From positions 310,001-374,000 of the forward strand of contig NZ_MUNR01000010.1 in assembly GCF_002001045.1 (NCBI RefSeq): a DNA stretch of 64,000 bases, written 5' to 3'. The translations under genes were made by a program, and so were the position numbers. Every line of letters starts with the position of its first letter. The stretch's first letter is position 1. Below are positions 9,643 to 19,519 of this stretch, piece by piece. The notes below the pieces were generated by a model, which had not been told where the DNA came from, made no database searches, and was given only the letters and a program-made list of their open reading frames with translations. The DNA is from Rhodanobacter sp. C01. Lineage in GTDB: Bacteria; Pseudomonadota; Gammaproteobacteria; Xanthomonadales; Rhodanobacteraceae.

Positions 9643-10692
9643 ATGCGCGCATCCCACGCCAGCGGCCTGCGCGGCCGCACCGAACACAGCCCCTTGCCGG
9701 AATTCTGCCGGCTGCCGGCCATGTTTGCGCTGTTCATGGTCGGCGCGCTGACCGTGACGGTGATCTGGCTGGCCCGCGACAACCGGCGCGACTGGACCGG
9801 TTTCAGCGTCAGCATGCTGTTCGTGATGTGGCTGGTGCTGGTCATCATTGTGGCGCTGTGCAAATTGCGGCCCTGGCTGCAGCGGCTGCCAGGGCACGCC
9901 TCGTACATCGGCGCGTGGTTGCTGATCATGCTGATCGTGCTTGTCGCCAGCGTGGTGACGCGCTGGCTGGACGGCGCATTGCAGTTGCAGCTTGTACGGA
10001 ACAGCCTGGGCATCTTCGTACGCGACAACGTGGCGATCGCGGCGCTGCTCGGCGCCGCGATGCTGCGCTACTTCTACGTGCTGGCCCAGTGGCAGCTGCG
10101 ACTGGCAGCCGTCACGCGGGCACAGGTCGAGGCGTTGCAGGCGCGCATCCGCCCGCACTTCCTGTTCAACAGCATGAACACGGTGGCGGCGCTGATCCGG
10201 GTCGATCCCGACGCGGCCGAGCGCACGGTGGAGGACCTGTCCGAACTGTTCCGCGCCGCACTGGGCCAGCACGACACCGGTGATGGCACGCTCGGCGACG
10301 AGCTGGCACTGATCGAGCGCTATCTCGCGATCGAGCAGCTGCGCCTCGGCACCCGCCTGCACGTGCGTCGCGAGCTGGATGATCTTCCCGCCGACTTCCC
10401 GCTGCCCCGGCTGCTGCTGCAACCGCTGGTGGAGAATGCGGTGCGCCACGGTATCCAGCCTTTGCGTGAAGGCGGCGAGGTGATCCTGCGCGGGCAGCGC
10501 GACGGTGACGGCATTCGTATCGAGATCGGCAATCCACTGCCAGCCACGCCGCCCGCCTCCGGCAACGGTCACGGCCTGGACAGCGTGCGCCAGCGCATCG
10601 CCTATCGCTACGGGCCACGAGGCCGCGTGCAGGTCGGCCCGCAGGGCGACCGCTACGTGGTGGTACTGCAACTGCCGGGGCAGCCATCGTGA
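9643..10692 (+). CDS. algZ: LytS/AlgZ-like sensor histidine kinase
   Basis: A 349-residue membrane kinase. The N-terminus has about four hydrophobic segments (from residue 25 to about 155), starting after a PLPEFC motif typical of AlgZ/FimS proteins. A His_kinase domain follows, with phospho-acceptor His172 in RPHFLFNSMNT and an ATPase region with LLLQPLVENAVRHGI and GNGHGLDSVRQRI. It overlaps the next gene, a LytTR regulator, so the two form a two-component pair. In pseudomonads the AlgZ/AlgR system controls type IV pili, alginate and virulence; the output here is inferred by family only. Confidence 0.82.
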   Translation: MRASHASGLRGRTEHSPLPEFCRLPAMFALFMVGALTVTVIWLARDNRRDWTGFSVSMLFVMWLVLVIIVALCKLRPWLQRLPGHASYIGAWLLIMLIVLVASVVTRWLDGALQLQLVRNSLGIFVRDNVAIAALLGAAMLRYFYVLAQWQLRLAAVTRAQVEALQARIRPHFLFNSMNTVAALIRVDPDAAERTVEDLSELFRAALGQHDTGDGTLGDELALIERYLAIEQLRLGTRLHVRRELDDLPADFPLPRLLLQPLVENAVRHGIQPLREGGEVILRGQRDGDGIRIEIGNPLPATPPASGNGHGLDSVRQRIAYRYGPRGRVQVGPQGDRYVVVLQLPGQPS

Positions 10693-11396
10693 TGCGCATC
10701 CTGATCGTCGACGACGAACCACTGGCGCGCGCTCGCCTGGTTGCACTGCTCGGCGAATGCGATGGCGTGGAAATCATCGGCAGCCTCGCCGATGGCGAAG
10801 CCGCCCTCGGTTCGCTCGGCGAGCTGCATCCGGATGTACTTCTGCTGGACATCAACATGCCCGGCCTCAACGGCACCGCGTTGGCCCAGCGGCTGGCTGG
10901 ACGTCCCCGGCCGCAAGTGATTTTCTGCACCGCCTACGAAGAGCACGCACTCAAGGCCTTCGAGCTCGGCGCGGTCGACTACCTGCTCAAGCCGGTGCGT
11001 CTGGAGCGCCTGCGCGATGCACTGCAGCGTGCGCAACGCCGACTCGCCGATGCGGCGCGCGAACCGGCAGCGTATCTGCACGGCCGGATGCGTGGCGAGC
11101 AGCTGCGCATCGCCCTGGACGAAGTCATCTGCCTGCTCGCCGACGAAAAGTACGTGATCGTGCAGCACCGCCGCGGCGAACTGCTGATCGAGGATTCGCT
11201 GCGCCAGCTGGAAGAAGCCTACCCCGATCAACTGATCCGCCTGCACAGAAATTGCCTGGTGCCACCATCACGCCTGCTCGGCATCAAGACCCTTGCCGAC
11301 GGTCGCGTGCTGGCCCGTCTCGACGGCACCGAACTCAGCCCGGAAATCAGCCGACGCAATCTGCCGGCGGTGAGGAAATTGTTGCGGCTCGGGTGA
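10692..11396 (+). CDS. algR: LytTR family response regulator (AlgR-like)
   Basis: A 234-residue regulator: receiver domain (residues 1-120) with phospho-acceptor Asp53 in LLLDINMPG, acidic pair DDE at 7-9 and Lys in YLLKPV, followed by a LytTR DNA-binding domain (about 135-234; DEKYVIVQHRRGELLIEDSL, RLHRNCLV). Its ATG shares a base with the kinase stop (TGATG); a GTG at 10689 is an alternative start. It pairs with the upstream AlgZ-like kinase. The gene ends 185 bp before the converging gnd stop. Confidence 0.87.
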   Translation: MRILIVDDEPLARARLVALLGECDGVEIIGSLADGEAALGSLGELHPDVLLLDINMPGLNGTALAQRLAGRPRPQVIFCTAYEEHALKAFELGAVDYLLKPVRLERLRDALQRAQRRLADAAREPAAYLHGRMRGEQLRIALDEVICLLADEKYVIVQHRRGELLIEDSLRQLEEAYPDQLIRLHRNCLVPPSRLLGIKTLADGRVLARLDGTELSPEISRRNLPAVRKLLRLG

Positions 11397-11581
11397 ACGC
11401 GCGTGATCGCCATGTATACCAAGCAATCGCAATCCGAAATGCCGACGCTTATTGCCTCGAGCGGCGGCTGAGCAACAGATAGCGTGCCAATTCGTGCGAT
11501 ATGCACGACGCCACCTGCCGTCGCCCGAGACCTTGGTATGACGATGATCGGAGGTCGGCAGGTCGCGCAGCGCGTGCCGTC

Positions 11582-12487
11582 CTATTCCTTCTTGATCGCA
11601 TGCCCACCAAACTCGTTGCGCATCGAGGCCAGCAGCTTGTCCGCAAACGAGTCGTTGTCGCGCGAGCGGAAGCGCTCCATCAGCGACAGGGTGATCACCG
11701 GCGCGGACACGTTGAGTTCGAGCGCGGCGTCGACGGTCCAGCGGCCTTCGCCGGAATCGACGACGTACGGCGCGATGCCGTCCATGTTCGGGTTCTTGCT
11801 GAGTGCGTCGGTGGTGAGGTCGAGCAGCCAGGAGCGCACCACGCTGCCGTAGCGCCAGATCTCGCCGACCTGGTGCAGGTCGAGGCCGAAATCCTCCTTG
11901 TGCTTGAGGATCGAGAAGCCCTCGGCGTAGGCCTGCATCATGCCGTACTCGATGCCGTTGTGGACCATCTTGGTGTAGTGGCCGGAACCGACCGGACCGA
12001 CGCGGCCCCAGCCCTGATCCTTGCCGGGCGCCAGCGTCGCGAAGATCGGCCGCAGTGCCTCGACGGCTTTCTCGTCGCCGCCGATCATCATGCTGTAGCC
12101 CTCCTTCAAACCCCACACGCCGCCGCTGGTGCCGCAGTCGACGTAGTTGAGGCTCTTGTCGGCGTAGGTGGCCGCGCGACGCAGGGTGTCCTTGTAGTTG
12201 GAGTTGCCGCCGTCGATCACGGTGTCGCCTGGCGCGAGCGCGGCCAGCAGTGCGTCGACGGTGTCATCGGTGATCTTGCCGGACGGTACCATCAGCCACA
12301 GCACGCGTGGCGCGGGCAGCGCCTTGACCAGTGCCTGCAGCGAGTCGGCCGACGCGCCGCCCTGCGCTTCCAGCGCCTTGCGGGCGTCCGCGCTCGGGTC
12401 GAAGCCGGTCACCTTGTGGCCACCTTGCAGCAGACGTTCCGCCATGTTGGCGCCCATCTTGCCGAGACCGATCATGCCAAGTTCCAT
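11582..12487 (-). CDS. gnd: 6-phosphogluconate dehydrogenase, decarboxylating (short, NAD-type)
   Basis: A 301-residue enzyme oxidising and decarboxylating 6-phosphogluconate to ribulose-5-phosphate. It begins with the Rossmann motif GLGKMGANMAERL, then VMVPSGKITDD, GGNSNYKDT and CGTSGGVWGLKEGYSMMIGG (substrate loop), and the catalytic region HYTKMVHNGIEYGMM. The length of about 300 residues marks the short GntZ/YqeC-like form, usually NAD-preferring, rather than the 470-residue NADP enzyme. It drains the same intermediate that edd, 8.5 kb away, feeds to the Entner-Doudoroff route. Monocistronic by position. Confidence 0.93.
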   Translation of the reverse strand: MELGMIGLGKMGANMAERLLQGGHKVTGFDPSADARKALEAQGGASADSLQALVKALPAPRVLWLMVPSGKITDDTVDALLAALAPGDTVIDGGNSNYKDTLRRAATYADKSLNYVDCGTSGGVWGLKEGYSMMIGGDEKAVEALRPIFATLAPGKDQGWGRVGPVGSGHYTKMVHNGIEYGMMQAYAEGFSILKHKEDFGLDLHQVGEIWRYGSVVRSWLLDLTTDALSKNPNMDGIAPYVVDSGEGRWTVDAALELNVSAPVITLSLMERFRSRDNDSFADKLLASMRNEFGGHAIKKE

Positions 12488-12588
12488 AACGTGTCCTTAG
12501 GTTGAGGTGACGAGATTACAAGTCTCTCATCTTACGCAGGCCGCCGATAAATCGGCGTGAGCGCAACCCGTTTGCATGAACATGACGA

Positions 12589-14109
12589 TCAGCGAGCCAG
12601 CCAGCGCTGCAACCTTGCGCGAAGCCGCTGGGTGATGCGGGTACGGACATAGGCCTTGGCGGCTTCGCGGATCGCCTCGGCCTGCGTGGGATAGGCGTGG
12701 ATGACTTTAGCCAGCGTGCGCAGGCCAATGCCGGCGACCATGGCCAGGGTGATCTCGTTGATCATCTCGCCTGCATGGCGAGCCACGATGGTGGCGCCGA
12801 GGATGGTGTCGGTGCCGTCGCGGATATGGATTTTCACGAAGCCGATCTCTTCGCTGTCGGTCACGGCACGATCGATCTGGTGCATCGGCACGGTAAAGGT
12901 CTTGACCGGGATGCCTTTGCGATTGGCCTCGCGCACGTACATGCCGACATGGGAGATTTCCGGATCGGTATAGGTACACCACGGAATGACGAGTTTGCTC
13001 AGGCGCTTGCGACCCCGCATCAAGGCGTTGTGCACCACGATGCGCGCCGAGGCGGCCGCAGTGTCGGTGTACTGCTCCTCGAGACAGACATCGCCGGCTG
13101 CATAGATGCGCGGGTTGCTGGTGCACAGGAAGTCATCGACGCCTATGCCGTTGTCGGCATCGTAATCGACACCCGCCGCTTCCAGATCCAGACCCTGCAC
13201 GTTCGGCGCACGGCCGACACCGGTGAGGATCGCATCGACCTCGATGGTGCTGTGGTAATCGGCGCTGACCAGGTCGACCAGCTTGCGGCCGTTTTCCACG
13301 CGCACGGCGGTGACCTGCGTATTGAGCCGCACCTCGAGGCCGTCACGCGCGAAGGCATCGGAGAGAATCTGTGCGGCGTCGCGTTCCTCCTTTTCGAGAA
13401 ACAGCGGCTTGTCCTGCACGATGGTGACTTGCGCACCCAGATGCCGAAAGGCCTGGGCCAGTTCGCAGCCGACGGGGCCACCGCCGATCACCAGCAGCCG
13501 CGGCGGCAGTTCGGTCAGATTGAAGATGTTGGCATTGGTCAGGAAACCAGCTTCGCGCAGCCCCGGGATGGTCGGTACGTGCGGACGCGTGCCGGTGGCG
13601 ATCATCGCCTTGGCGAAACGCAGTTTCTGCTCGTTCACCATCAACGTGTCGGGCCCGGCAAAGCGCACATTGCCGAAGAACATGTCGACGCCGAGCGCGG
13701 CCAGCCGGCGTACCGACGAGCGACCGCTGAGATGGCTGCGGATGCGCCGCACGCGCTCCATCGCAGCGGCAAAGTCCACCTGGATGTTGTCCGGAACCTT
13801 CGCGCCGTAACGGGCCGCATCACGCATCTCGGCATACAGTCGCGAGGTGCGGATCAGCGCCTTGGAAGGCACGCAACCGGTGTTGAGGCAGGTGCCGCCG
13901 ATCAGGTGTCGCTCGATCATCGCTACCTTGACGCCCATGGCGATGGCCAGTTCCGCGGCGGCGACGCCGGCTGATCCGGCGCCGACGATGATCAGCGCGT
14001 AGCGGTCCGCCGGTTCCGGATTGACCCACGCCTGCGGATGCACGTCGGCGAGTCGCTTGTCTTCATAGTCATCCTTCGGCGTGGTGATCGACGCATCAAA
14101 AGACGACAT
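12589..14109 (-). CDS. FAD-dependent pyridine nucleotide-disulfide oxidoreductase (mercuric reductase-like)
   Basis: A 506-residue class I flavoprotein disulfide reductase. The FAD motif IIVGAGSAGVAAAE is at residues 40-53, the redox disulfide Cys74/Cys79 in GGTCLNTGCVPSKAL, a second Rossmann motif (IGGGPVGCELAQAF) binds NAD(P)H, and the dimerisation domain ends with the HAYPTQAE active-site motif. Homologues are often labelled mercuric reductase, but the N-terminal HMA domain and the C-terminal vicinal cysteines of MerA are absent and no mer genes are nearby. The ATG at 14109 shares a base with the upstream gene's stop (TGATG), implying translational coupling with the glycoamylase-domain gene. 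Substrate unknown. Confidence 0.85.
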   Translation of the reverse strand: MSSFDASITTPKDDYEDKRLADVHPQAWVNPEPADRYALIIVGAGSAGVAAAELAIAMGVKVAMIERHLIGGTCLNTGCVPSKALIRTSRLYAEMRDAARYGAKVPDNIQVDFAAAMERVRRIRSHLSGRSSVRRLAALGVDMFFGNVRFAGPDTLMVNEQKLRFAKAMIATGTRPHVPTIPGLREAGFLTNANIFNLTELPPRLLVIGGGPVGCELAQAFRHLGAQVTIVQDKPLFLEKEERDAAQILSDAFARDGLEVRLNTQVTAVRVENGRKLVDLVSADYHSTIEVDAILTGVGRAPNVQGLDLEAAGVDYDADNGIGVDDFLCTSNPRIYAAGDVCLEEQYTDTAAASARIVVHNALMRGRKRLSKLVIPWCTYTDPEISHVGMYVREANRKGIPVKTFTVPMHQIDRAVTDSEEIGFVKIHIRDGTDTILGATIVARHAGEMINEITLAMVAGIGLRTLAKVIHAYPTQAEAIREAAKAYVRTRITQRLRARLQRWLAR

Positions 14110-15428
14110 CAGTGCGCTCCCCCGGGATGGCCTTGCCGCAACCAGCCGCCCTCGAATCCGGCGCGCCGCAGGCCGTCGCTGATATGGCGGCAAGCGCTCG
14201 TCAATTGCCAGATGAATTGGCTGCGATGGTTCTCGATCATCATCAACACAATGCCCTGATCGAGCCCGTAATGACCTGCCGACACCCATGGCTGCTCGAC
14301 GCTGGCACCCACGGTCGGGTTGAAACTACTGGCGAGCCGATCGTCAGTCAGCATCTGCGGATAGCGCGTCAGCATGTTGCGCATGGCTTCAAGCACCCGC
14401 TCCGGCGCGAATGGCAGCGAGGCCAGCACGGCTGACGGTGACAGCGTGCCGTCATCCGGGCCGTACGGCACGCCGCGCGCCGCGTAGCCGAACAGGCGCC
14501 GCTCCTCGTTGAACACGTCAGGCTGCTCGTCGGTGGGACCGTCGCCGGCGGAAAGCCCCCAGCAGTTTTCGTCGTAGCCAGCGAATTCATGCGGATTGAG
14601 CTGGGTATACCGGCGCTGGATGGAAACGGCGCTGCGGCTGTTCTCGAAGTAATCGAAGTCTTTCTCGCGCATGAAACTGTCGCGGATGCCGCGCAGATCG
14701 ATCCATGCATGCGAGAACTGATGGACGAACAGCGGACCGGCATAGAGGTAATCGTTGTCGTACAGGTTTTCCCACTGATAGGTGGCCGTCCACGCGGTGT
14801 AGCAATCGCCTTTGATCGGGTGGGTCGGCGAGCCCAGCGCCAGCACGTAGAGCACGATCGCCTCGCTGTAACCTTCCCAGCCGTAGTGCAGGAATCCGCT
14901 CTCGGGTTTCCAGCCCTGCTTGATGGTATCTCCGTCATCCTGTGCCCAGCACCAGTCGATGCGCCGATAGAGGAAATCGGCCAGTTCGCGCAGCTCGGTT
15001 TCATCAGGCGTATCGGCCGTGAAATACATGCTGGCGGTGAGCACGCCGGCCATCAGCAGTGCGGTGTCGATCATCGACAGCTCGGACTGCCACACGCGCG
15101 CACCGGTGTGGATGTCGAGGAAGTGATAGTAGAAGCCCTTGTAGCCGGTTGCCGTGGGGCTGCCACTCTGATCGCTGTCGCGGAAGAAACGCAGCACCGC
15201 GAGACTGCGCTGGACCGCATCGGCACGCTCCATCCAGCCCCGCTCCACCGCTATCGGATAGGACGACAGCGCAAAACCGACCACGGCGATGCTGACCGGG
15301 GAGTTGTCGCGCGAGGTATCGGCTACCAGGCCATTGCGCGGATTCATGTTCTGCACGAAGTAACCGAAGGCGGCGCACTGTAACCGGTCGAGCAGGGCCT
15401 CGTCCGGGAGGGTGGAGAGCTGGGTCAT
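14109..15428 (-). CDS. glycoamylase-domain (GH144/GH189-like) protein
   Basis: A 439-residue protein without a signal peptide, matching the Pfam Glycoamylase fold (PF10091), an (alpha/alpha)6 barrel found in endo-beta-1,2-glucanases (GH144) and in the middle of cyclic beta-1,2-glucan synthases (GH189). Typical elements: NPRNGLVADTSRDNSPVSIA, GFYYHFLDI, SELSMIDTALLMAGVL, GWEGYSEAIVLYVLALGSPTHPI, LFVHQFSHAWIDLRGIRDSF, YDENCWGLSA and GLDQGIVLMMIENHRS. The ATG at 15428 follows GGAA and begins the homologous region. It is divergent (203 bp) from the GH94 gene and coupled to the downstream oxidoreductase. Whether it hydrolyses or transglycosylates beta-1,2-glucan is not readable by eye. Confidence 0.82.
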   Translation of the reverse strand: MTQLSTLPDEALLDRLQCAAFGYFVQNMNPRNGLVADTSRDNSPVSIAVVGFALSSYPIAVERGWMERADAVQRSLAVLRFFRDSDQSGSPTATGYKGFYYHFLDIHTGARVWQSELSMIDTALLMAGVLTASMYFTADTPDETELRELADFLYRRIDWCWAQDDGDTIKQGWKPESGFLHYGWEGYSEAIVLYVLALGSPTHPIKGDCYTAWTATYQWENLYDNDYLYAGPLFVHQFSHAWIDLRGIRDSFMREKDFDYFENSRSAVSIQRRYTQLNPHEFAGYDENCWGLSAGDGPTDEQPDVFNEERRLFGYAARGVPYGPDDGTLSPSAVLASLPFAPERVLEAMRNMLTRYPQMLTDDRLASSFNPTVGASVEQPWVSAGHYGLDQGIVLMMIENHRSQFIWQLTSACRHISDGLRRAGFEGGWLRQGHPGGAH

Positions 15429-15631
15429 CGGGAATTCCACGTCGGGTCGAGCTGGTTCTGCGCCTTGTGTGTCAACCCGGGGGCGTTGGCCGTACACAGC
15501 TCGCTTCGGTCATTCATCGCGTCATCCTACTCTGCGGCAAGGTGAAGCAAAGGTCGACGCCTCGTCTTGACGCCATGGATGCCGATACATGGCGCATGCT
15601 GCCGCTTTCGCCGCTACAACCTGGACGATCC

Positions 15632-18600
15632 ATGCCATCCCCTTCTTCGCGCACCATCAACCCACGCCAGCATGGCCTGCTGTCGAACGGTCATTACAGC
15701 GTTATGTTGAGCAGCAGCGGTTCCGGCTACAGTCAATGGCATGACCTGGCGGTGACGCGCTGGCGCGAAGATCCCACCCGCGACCCCTGGGGCAGTTACC
15801 TGTTGCTGCGTGACGAAGACAGCGGCGCGGTGTGGTCGACGAGCCAGCAGCCGCTGGGCCTGCGCATGCCGGATGACGCGGTGGTGTTCAGCGCCGGCCG
15901 CGCCAGCTTCAGCCGGCGTCACCACAGCCTGCACAGCGTGTTGGACGTGGCGGTAGCCCACGATGCCGACATCGAACTGCGCCGCCTTACCCTCAGCAAT
16001 CACGGCGACCGCACGCGCACGTTCTCGATCACCTCGTATGCCGAGCTGGTGATCGGGCCGATCGGTGCCGACAACGCGCATCCGGCGTTCTCCAAGATGT
16101 TCGTCGAGACCGAATGGGATGCGCAGCATGGCGTGCTGCTGGCCACCCGGCGCCGGCGCGCGAGCAGCGAGGCCGAAGTATGGGCGGCGCACGCACTGCA
16201 GGTGGTCGGGCAACCGACCGACGCTGCGCCTGAATACGAAACCGACCGTGCGCGCTTTCTCGGTCGCGGCCGCACGCTGCGCCAGGCGCAGGCCATGCGG
16301 CCGGGTGCCGTGCTGTCCAACAGCAGCGGCTGTGTGCTTGATCCGGTGTTCAGCCTGCGTCGACACGTCACGCTCGGTCCGAACGCCAGCGTGATCTTGC
16401 TGCTGTGGACGAAGCTGGCCGACTCGCGTGAGGGTGCATTGGCGCTGGCCGCGCAGCTGGGCAACGCCAATGCCGCCGAGCTGCTGTTCGCCTATGCGGC
16501 CAACCATGCCGAAGCCGATCAGCAGCGGCTCGGCATCGATGCCGCCCAGGCGACACGCTTTGCACACTGGATGGACGCCGTATTGAGCAGCGATCCAGGC
16601 CAACGCGCGACACCTGACGCATTGGCGCGCGGTCACGGTGGACCACCGACGCTGTGGGCGGCTGGCATTTCCGGAGATCGTCCGATCGTGCTGCTGCGAC
16701 TGGGTCACTCGGACGATCTCCCACGCGTGCAGGAGCTACTGCTGGCGCAGGATTATTGGCGCAGCCAAAGGTTGGCGGTCGACGTGGTGCTGTTGAATAG
16801 CGCCGCCGGCACCGATGGCGATGCACTGCAAAGTGCGATCGCGTCGCTGGTGAGCACGCAGCAGGCGCTGTTGAAAGCCAGTGATCAGCTGCCCAAGGCC
16901 GAGTTGTTTGCATTGCGTGACAACACGATCAGCGAGGACCTGCGCAACGGCTTGCTGACGGTGGCCCGTGTGGTGCTCGGCGACGCGCAGTCGACACCCA
17001 CCGCCGCCACACCAGCAGCAGCGGCGATAGCCATGCCGGCGGTCATCCGCGCGAATACGCCAGCTTCTTCTACGCCCACAGTTGGCGCTGAGAAGCCTGA
17101 GTTCGCCAACGGCCATGGCGGCTTCAGCGGCAACGGGCGCAGCTATCGCATCGACCTCGACGACGAACGGTACACACCGGCGCCGTGGGTGAATGTGATC
17201 GCGAATCCCGCGTTCGGCTTCCTCGTATCTGCCGAGGGTGGCGGCTACGCGTGGTCGTTGAACAGCCAGCAGAATCCACTGACGCCGTGGCCGAATGACC
17301 CGGTCAGCGACAGCCCGCATGAGGTGCTGTATCTGCGCGACGAGGACACCGGCGTGCTGTGGAGTGCCACCGCGCTGCCGATCCGCGTGGACAGCGCGAA
17401 GTACACGACCACCCATGGCAAGGGCTGGACCCGTTTCAACAATGACGCACATGGCATCGAGCTGGAGCTGATCCAGTGCGTGCCGACGAAAGATCCCATC
17501 AAACTGTCGCGACTGCGCCTGTGCAATCGCTCGGGACGGGCGCGTCGGCTGTCGATCACCGGCTATGTCGAGTGGGCGCTGGGCGCGAACGGCACCACGC
17601 CGGCGCCCTACGTGATCACCTCGCGCGATGAGCCAACCGGCGCGCTGTTTGCACGCAATCCTTGGCGTCCCGATTTCGGTGACCGCGTGGCGTTCATCGA
17701 TCTGGCCGGTCAGCAGCAGTCGATGAGCGGCGATCGCCGCGAATTCCTCGATCCGCTCGGCACGATCGCGCACCCTGCCGTGCTGCGCGACGACCGACCG
17801 CTGTCCAACCGGCTCGGTGCCGGACTGGATCCGTGCGGTGCGCTGCAGACGCGGATCGAGCTGCCGCCGGACACGCAGGTCGACATCGTCTTCATGCTCG
17901 GCGACGCGGCTTCCGAAGCCGATGCGCAAGCCCTGATCACGAAATACCGCGCGACTTCTATCGATAGCGTGCTCGCCGACGTCGCCACGCAATGGAATGG
18001 TCTGCTCGACACCGTGCAGGTATGCACGCCGGATCGCGCGATGGACATCCTGCTCAACGACTGGCTGCTGTACCAGGTGCTGGGCTGCCGATTGTGGGCA
18101 CGCACCGCGTACTACCAGGCCAGCGGCGCGTACGGTTTTCGCGATCAGCTGCAGGACGTGATGGCGTTGTGCGTCGGCCGTCCTGATCTAGCACGCGAAC
18201 ATCTGCTGCGGGCCGCCGGCCGCCAGTTTGCCGAAGGCGACGTGCAGCACTGGTGGCTGCCACCGGGCGGCCAGGGCATCCGTACGAAGATCAGCGATGA
18301 CCGCATCTGGCTCGCCTATGTCGCCATGCACTATGTCGGCGTAACCGGCGATAACGCGGTGTTGGATGACATGCTGCCGTTCCTTACCGGTCAGGCAATC
18401 CCCGACGGCGCCACCGATGCATTCTTCCAGCCGGCAACTTCGGATCAGCAAGTCTCGATCTACGAGCATTGCGCCCGCGCGTTGGACTCCAGCCTCACCC
18501 GCGGTGCTCACGGTCTGCCGCTGATCGGCACCGGCGACTGGAACGACGGCATGAATGCAGTCGGCGAACAGGGCCGTGGTGAAAGCAGCTGGCTGGGCTG

Positions 18601-19510
18601 GTTCCTGCTGTCCACCATCGCCGCGTTCACGCCCTGTGCCACGCAACGCGGTGAGAATGAACGCGCCGCGCGCTGGCTGGATTACGCCGACGATCTGCGC
18701 ACGGCGCTGGAACACGCCTGGGACGGGCAGTGGTATCGGCGCGGCTATTACGACGACGGCGCGCCGCTCGGCTCGCAAACCAGCGACGAATGCCAGATCG
18801 ACACCATCGCGCAATCGTGGAGCGTGATGGCTGGTGCGCGCGACCAAGCACGTGCGGCACAGGCAATGGCTTCCGTCGACAAGTTGCTGGTCGATCACGA
18901 GCACAAGATCGCACGCCTGTTCACCCCGCCGTTCGACCACAGCAAGGAGAACCCCGGCTACATCAAGGGCTATCCGCCCGGCGTACGCGAAAACGGCGGC
19001 CAGTACACGCATGGCGCGACCTGGTCGATCTTCGCGTGGGCGAAACTCGGTGACGGCGATCGTGCCGCCGCCTTGTTCGATCTGCTCAATCCGATCCGTC
19101 ACAGCGACAGTGCCGAAGCCGTGGCGCGCTACAAGGTGGAACCCTACGTCGCCTGCGCCGATGTCTATTCGGTGGGCGCACTGACCGGTCGCGGCGGCTG
19201 GACCTGGTACACCGGTTCCGCCGCGTGGCTTTATCGCGGTGGACTGGAGGCGGTGCTCGGTTTCCGGTTGCGGGGCGACAGGCTGCGCATCGATCCGTGC
19301 ATTCCCCGGGAGTGGCCCGGCTTCCAGCTCAGCTATCAACACCGCGGCAAGCAGCACGTGAGTCGTTACGAGATCAGCGTGGAGAATCCAGGCAAGGTTT
19401 GTCGCGGCGTGACCCACGTTGAATTGGATGGCCAAACGCTGGCTTCCGATGCCGCCATCGTATTGCTCGATGATGGCCAGACGCACCAACTGCACATCGT
19501 ACTCGGCTGA
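15632..19510 (+). CDS. GH94-family protein, NdvB C-terminal-like (beta-1,2-glucan phosphorylase domain)
   Basis: A very large protein (1292 residues from the ATG at 15632; the frame is open to 15467 and an ATG at 15575 is also possible). It contains two glycosyltransferase-36/GH94 beta-sandwich repeats (about residues 10-330 and 505-790) separated by an Ala/Thr/Pro linker (about 450-490), then an (alpha/alpha)6 catalytic barrel with the GH94 motif GTGDWNDGMN and its catalytic Asp972, and a C-terminal GH94 cap. This is the arrangement of the C-terminal part of cyclic beta-1,2-glucan synthase NdvB/ChvB, without the glucosyltransferase (GT84) part. No signal peptide. Phosphorolysis or chain-length control of beta-1,2-glucan is inferred. 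Some Xanthomonas relatives are annotated ndvB. Confidence 0.85.
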   Translation: MPSPSSRTINPRQHGLLSNGHYSVMLSSSGSGYSQWHDLAVTRWREDPTRDPWGSYLLLRDEDSGAVWSTSQQPLGLRMPDDAVVFSAGRASFSRRHHSLHSVLDVAVAHDADIELRRLTLSNHGDRTRTFSITSYAELVIGPIGADNAHPAFSKMFVETEWDAQHGVLLATRRRRASSEAEVWAAHALQVVGQPTDAAPEYETDRARFLGRGRTLRQAQAMRPGAVLSNSSGCVLDPVFSLRRHVTLGPNASVILLLWTKLADSREGALALAAQLGNANAAELLFAYAANHAEADQQRLGIDAAQATRFAHWMDAVLSSDPGQRATPDALARGHGGPPTLWAAGISGDRPIVLLRLGHSDDLPRVQELLLAQDYWRSQRLAVDVVLLNSAAGTDGDALQSAIASLVSTQQALLKASDQLPKAELFALRDNTISEDLRNGLLTVARVVLGDAQSTPTAATPAAAAIAMPAVIRANTPASSTPTVGAEKPEFANGHGGFSGNGRSYRIDLDDERYTPAPWVNVIANPAFGFLVSAEGGGYAWSLNSQQNPLTPWPNDPVSDSPHEVLYLRDEDTGVLWSATALPIRVDSAKYTTTHGKGWTRFNNDAHGIELELIQCVPTKDPIKLSRLRLCNRSGRARRLSITGYVEWALGANGTTPAPYVITSRDEPTGALFARNPWRPDFGDRVAFIDLAGQQQSMSGDRREFLDPLGTIAHPAVLRDDRPLSNRLGAGLDPCGALQTRIELPPDTQVDIVFMLGDAASEADAQALITKYRATSIDSVLADVATQWNGLLDTVQVCTPDRAMDILLNDWLLYQVLGCRLWARTAYYQASGAYGFRDQLQDVMALCVGRPDLAREHLLRAAGRQFAEGDVQHWWLPPGGQGIRTKISDDRIWLAYVAMHYVGVTGDNAVLDDMLPFLTGQAIPDGATDAFFQPATSDQQVSIYEHCARALDSSLTRGAHGLPLIGTGDWNDGMNAVGEQGRGESSWLGWFLLSTIAAFTPCATQRGENERAARWLDYADDLRTALEHAWDGQWYRRGYYDDGAPLGSQTSDECQIDTIAQSWSVMAGARDQARAAQAMASVDKLLVDHEHKIARLFTPPFDHSKENPGYIKGYPPGVRENGGQYTHGATWSIFAWAKLGDGDRAAALFDLLNPIRHSDSAEAVARYKVEPYVACADVYSVGALTGRGGWTWYTGSAAWLYRGGLEAVLGFRLRGDRLRIDPCIPREWPGFQLSYQHRGKQHVSRYEISVENPGKVCRGVTHVELDGQTLASDAAIVLLDDGQTHQLHIVLG

Positions 19511-19519
19511 CGCCGCCCC

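Noticed and set aside
12589..14109. Mercury resistance determinant
   Set aside because: The oxidoreductase has the disulfide active site but lacks the HMA domain and C-terminal cysteines of MerA, and there are no merR, merT or merP genes.
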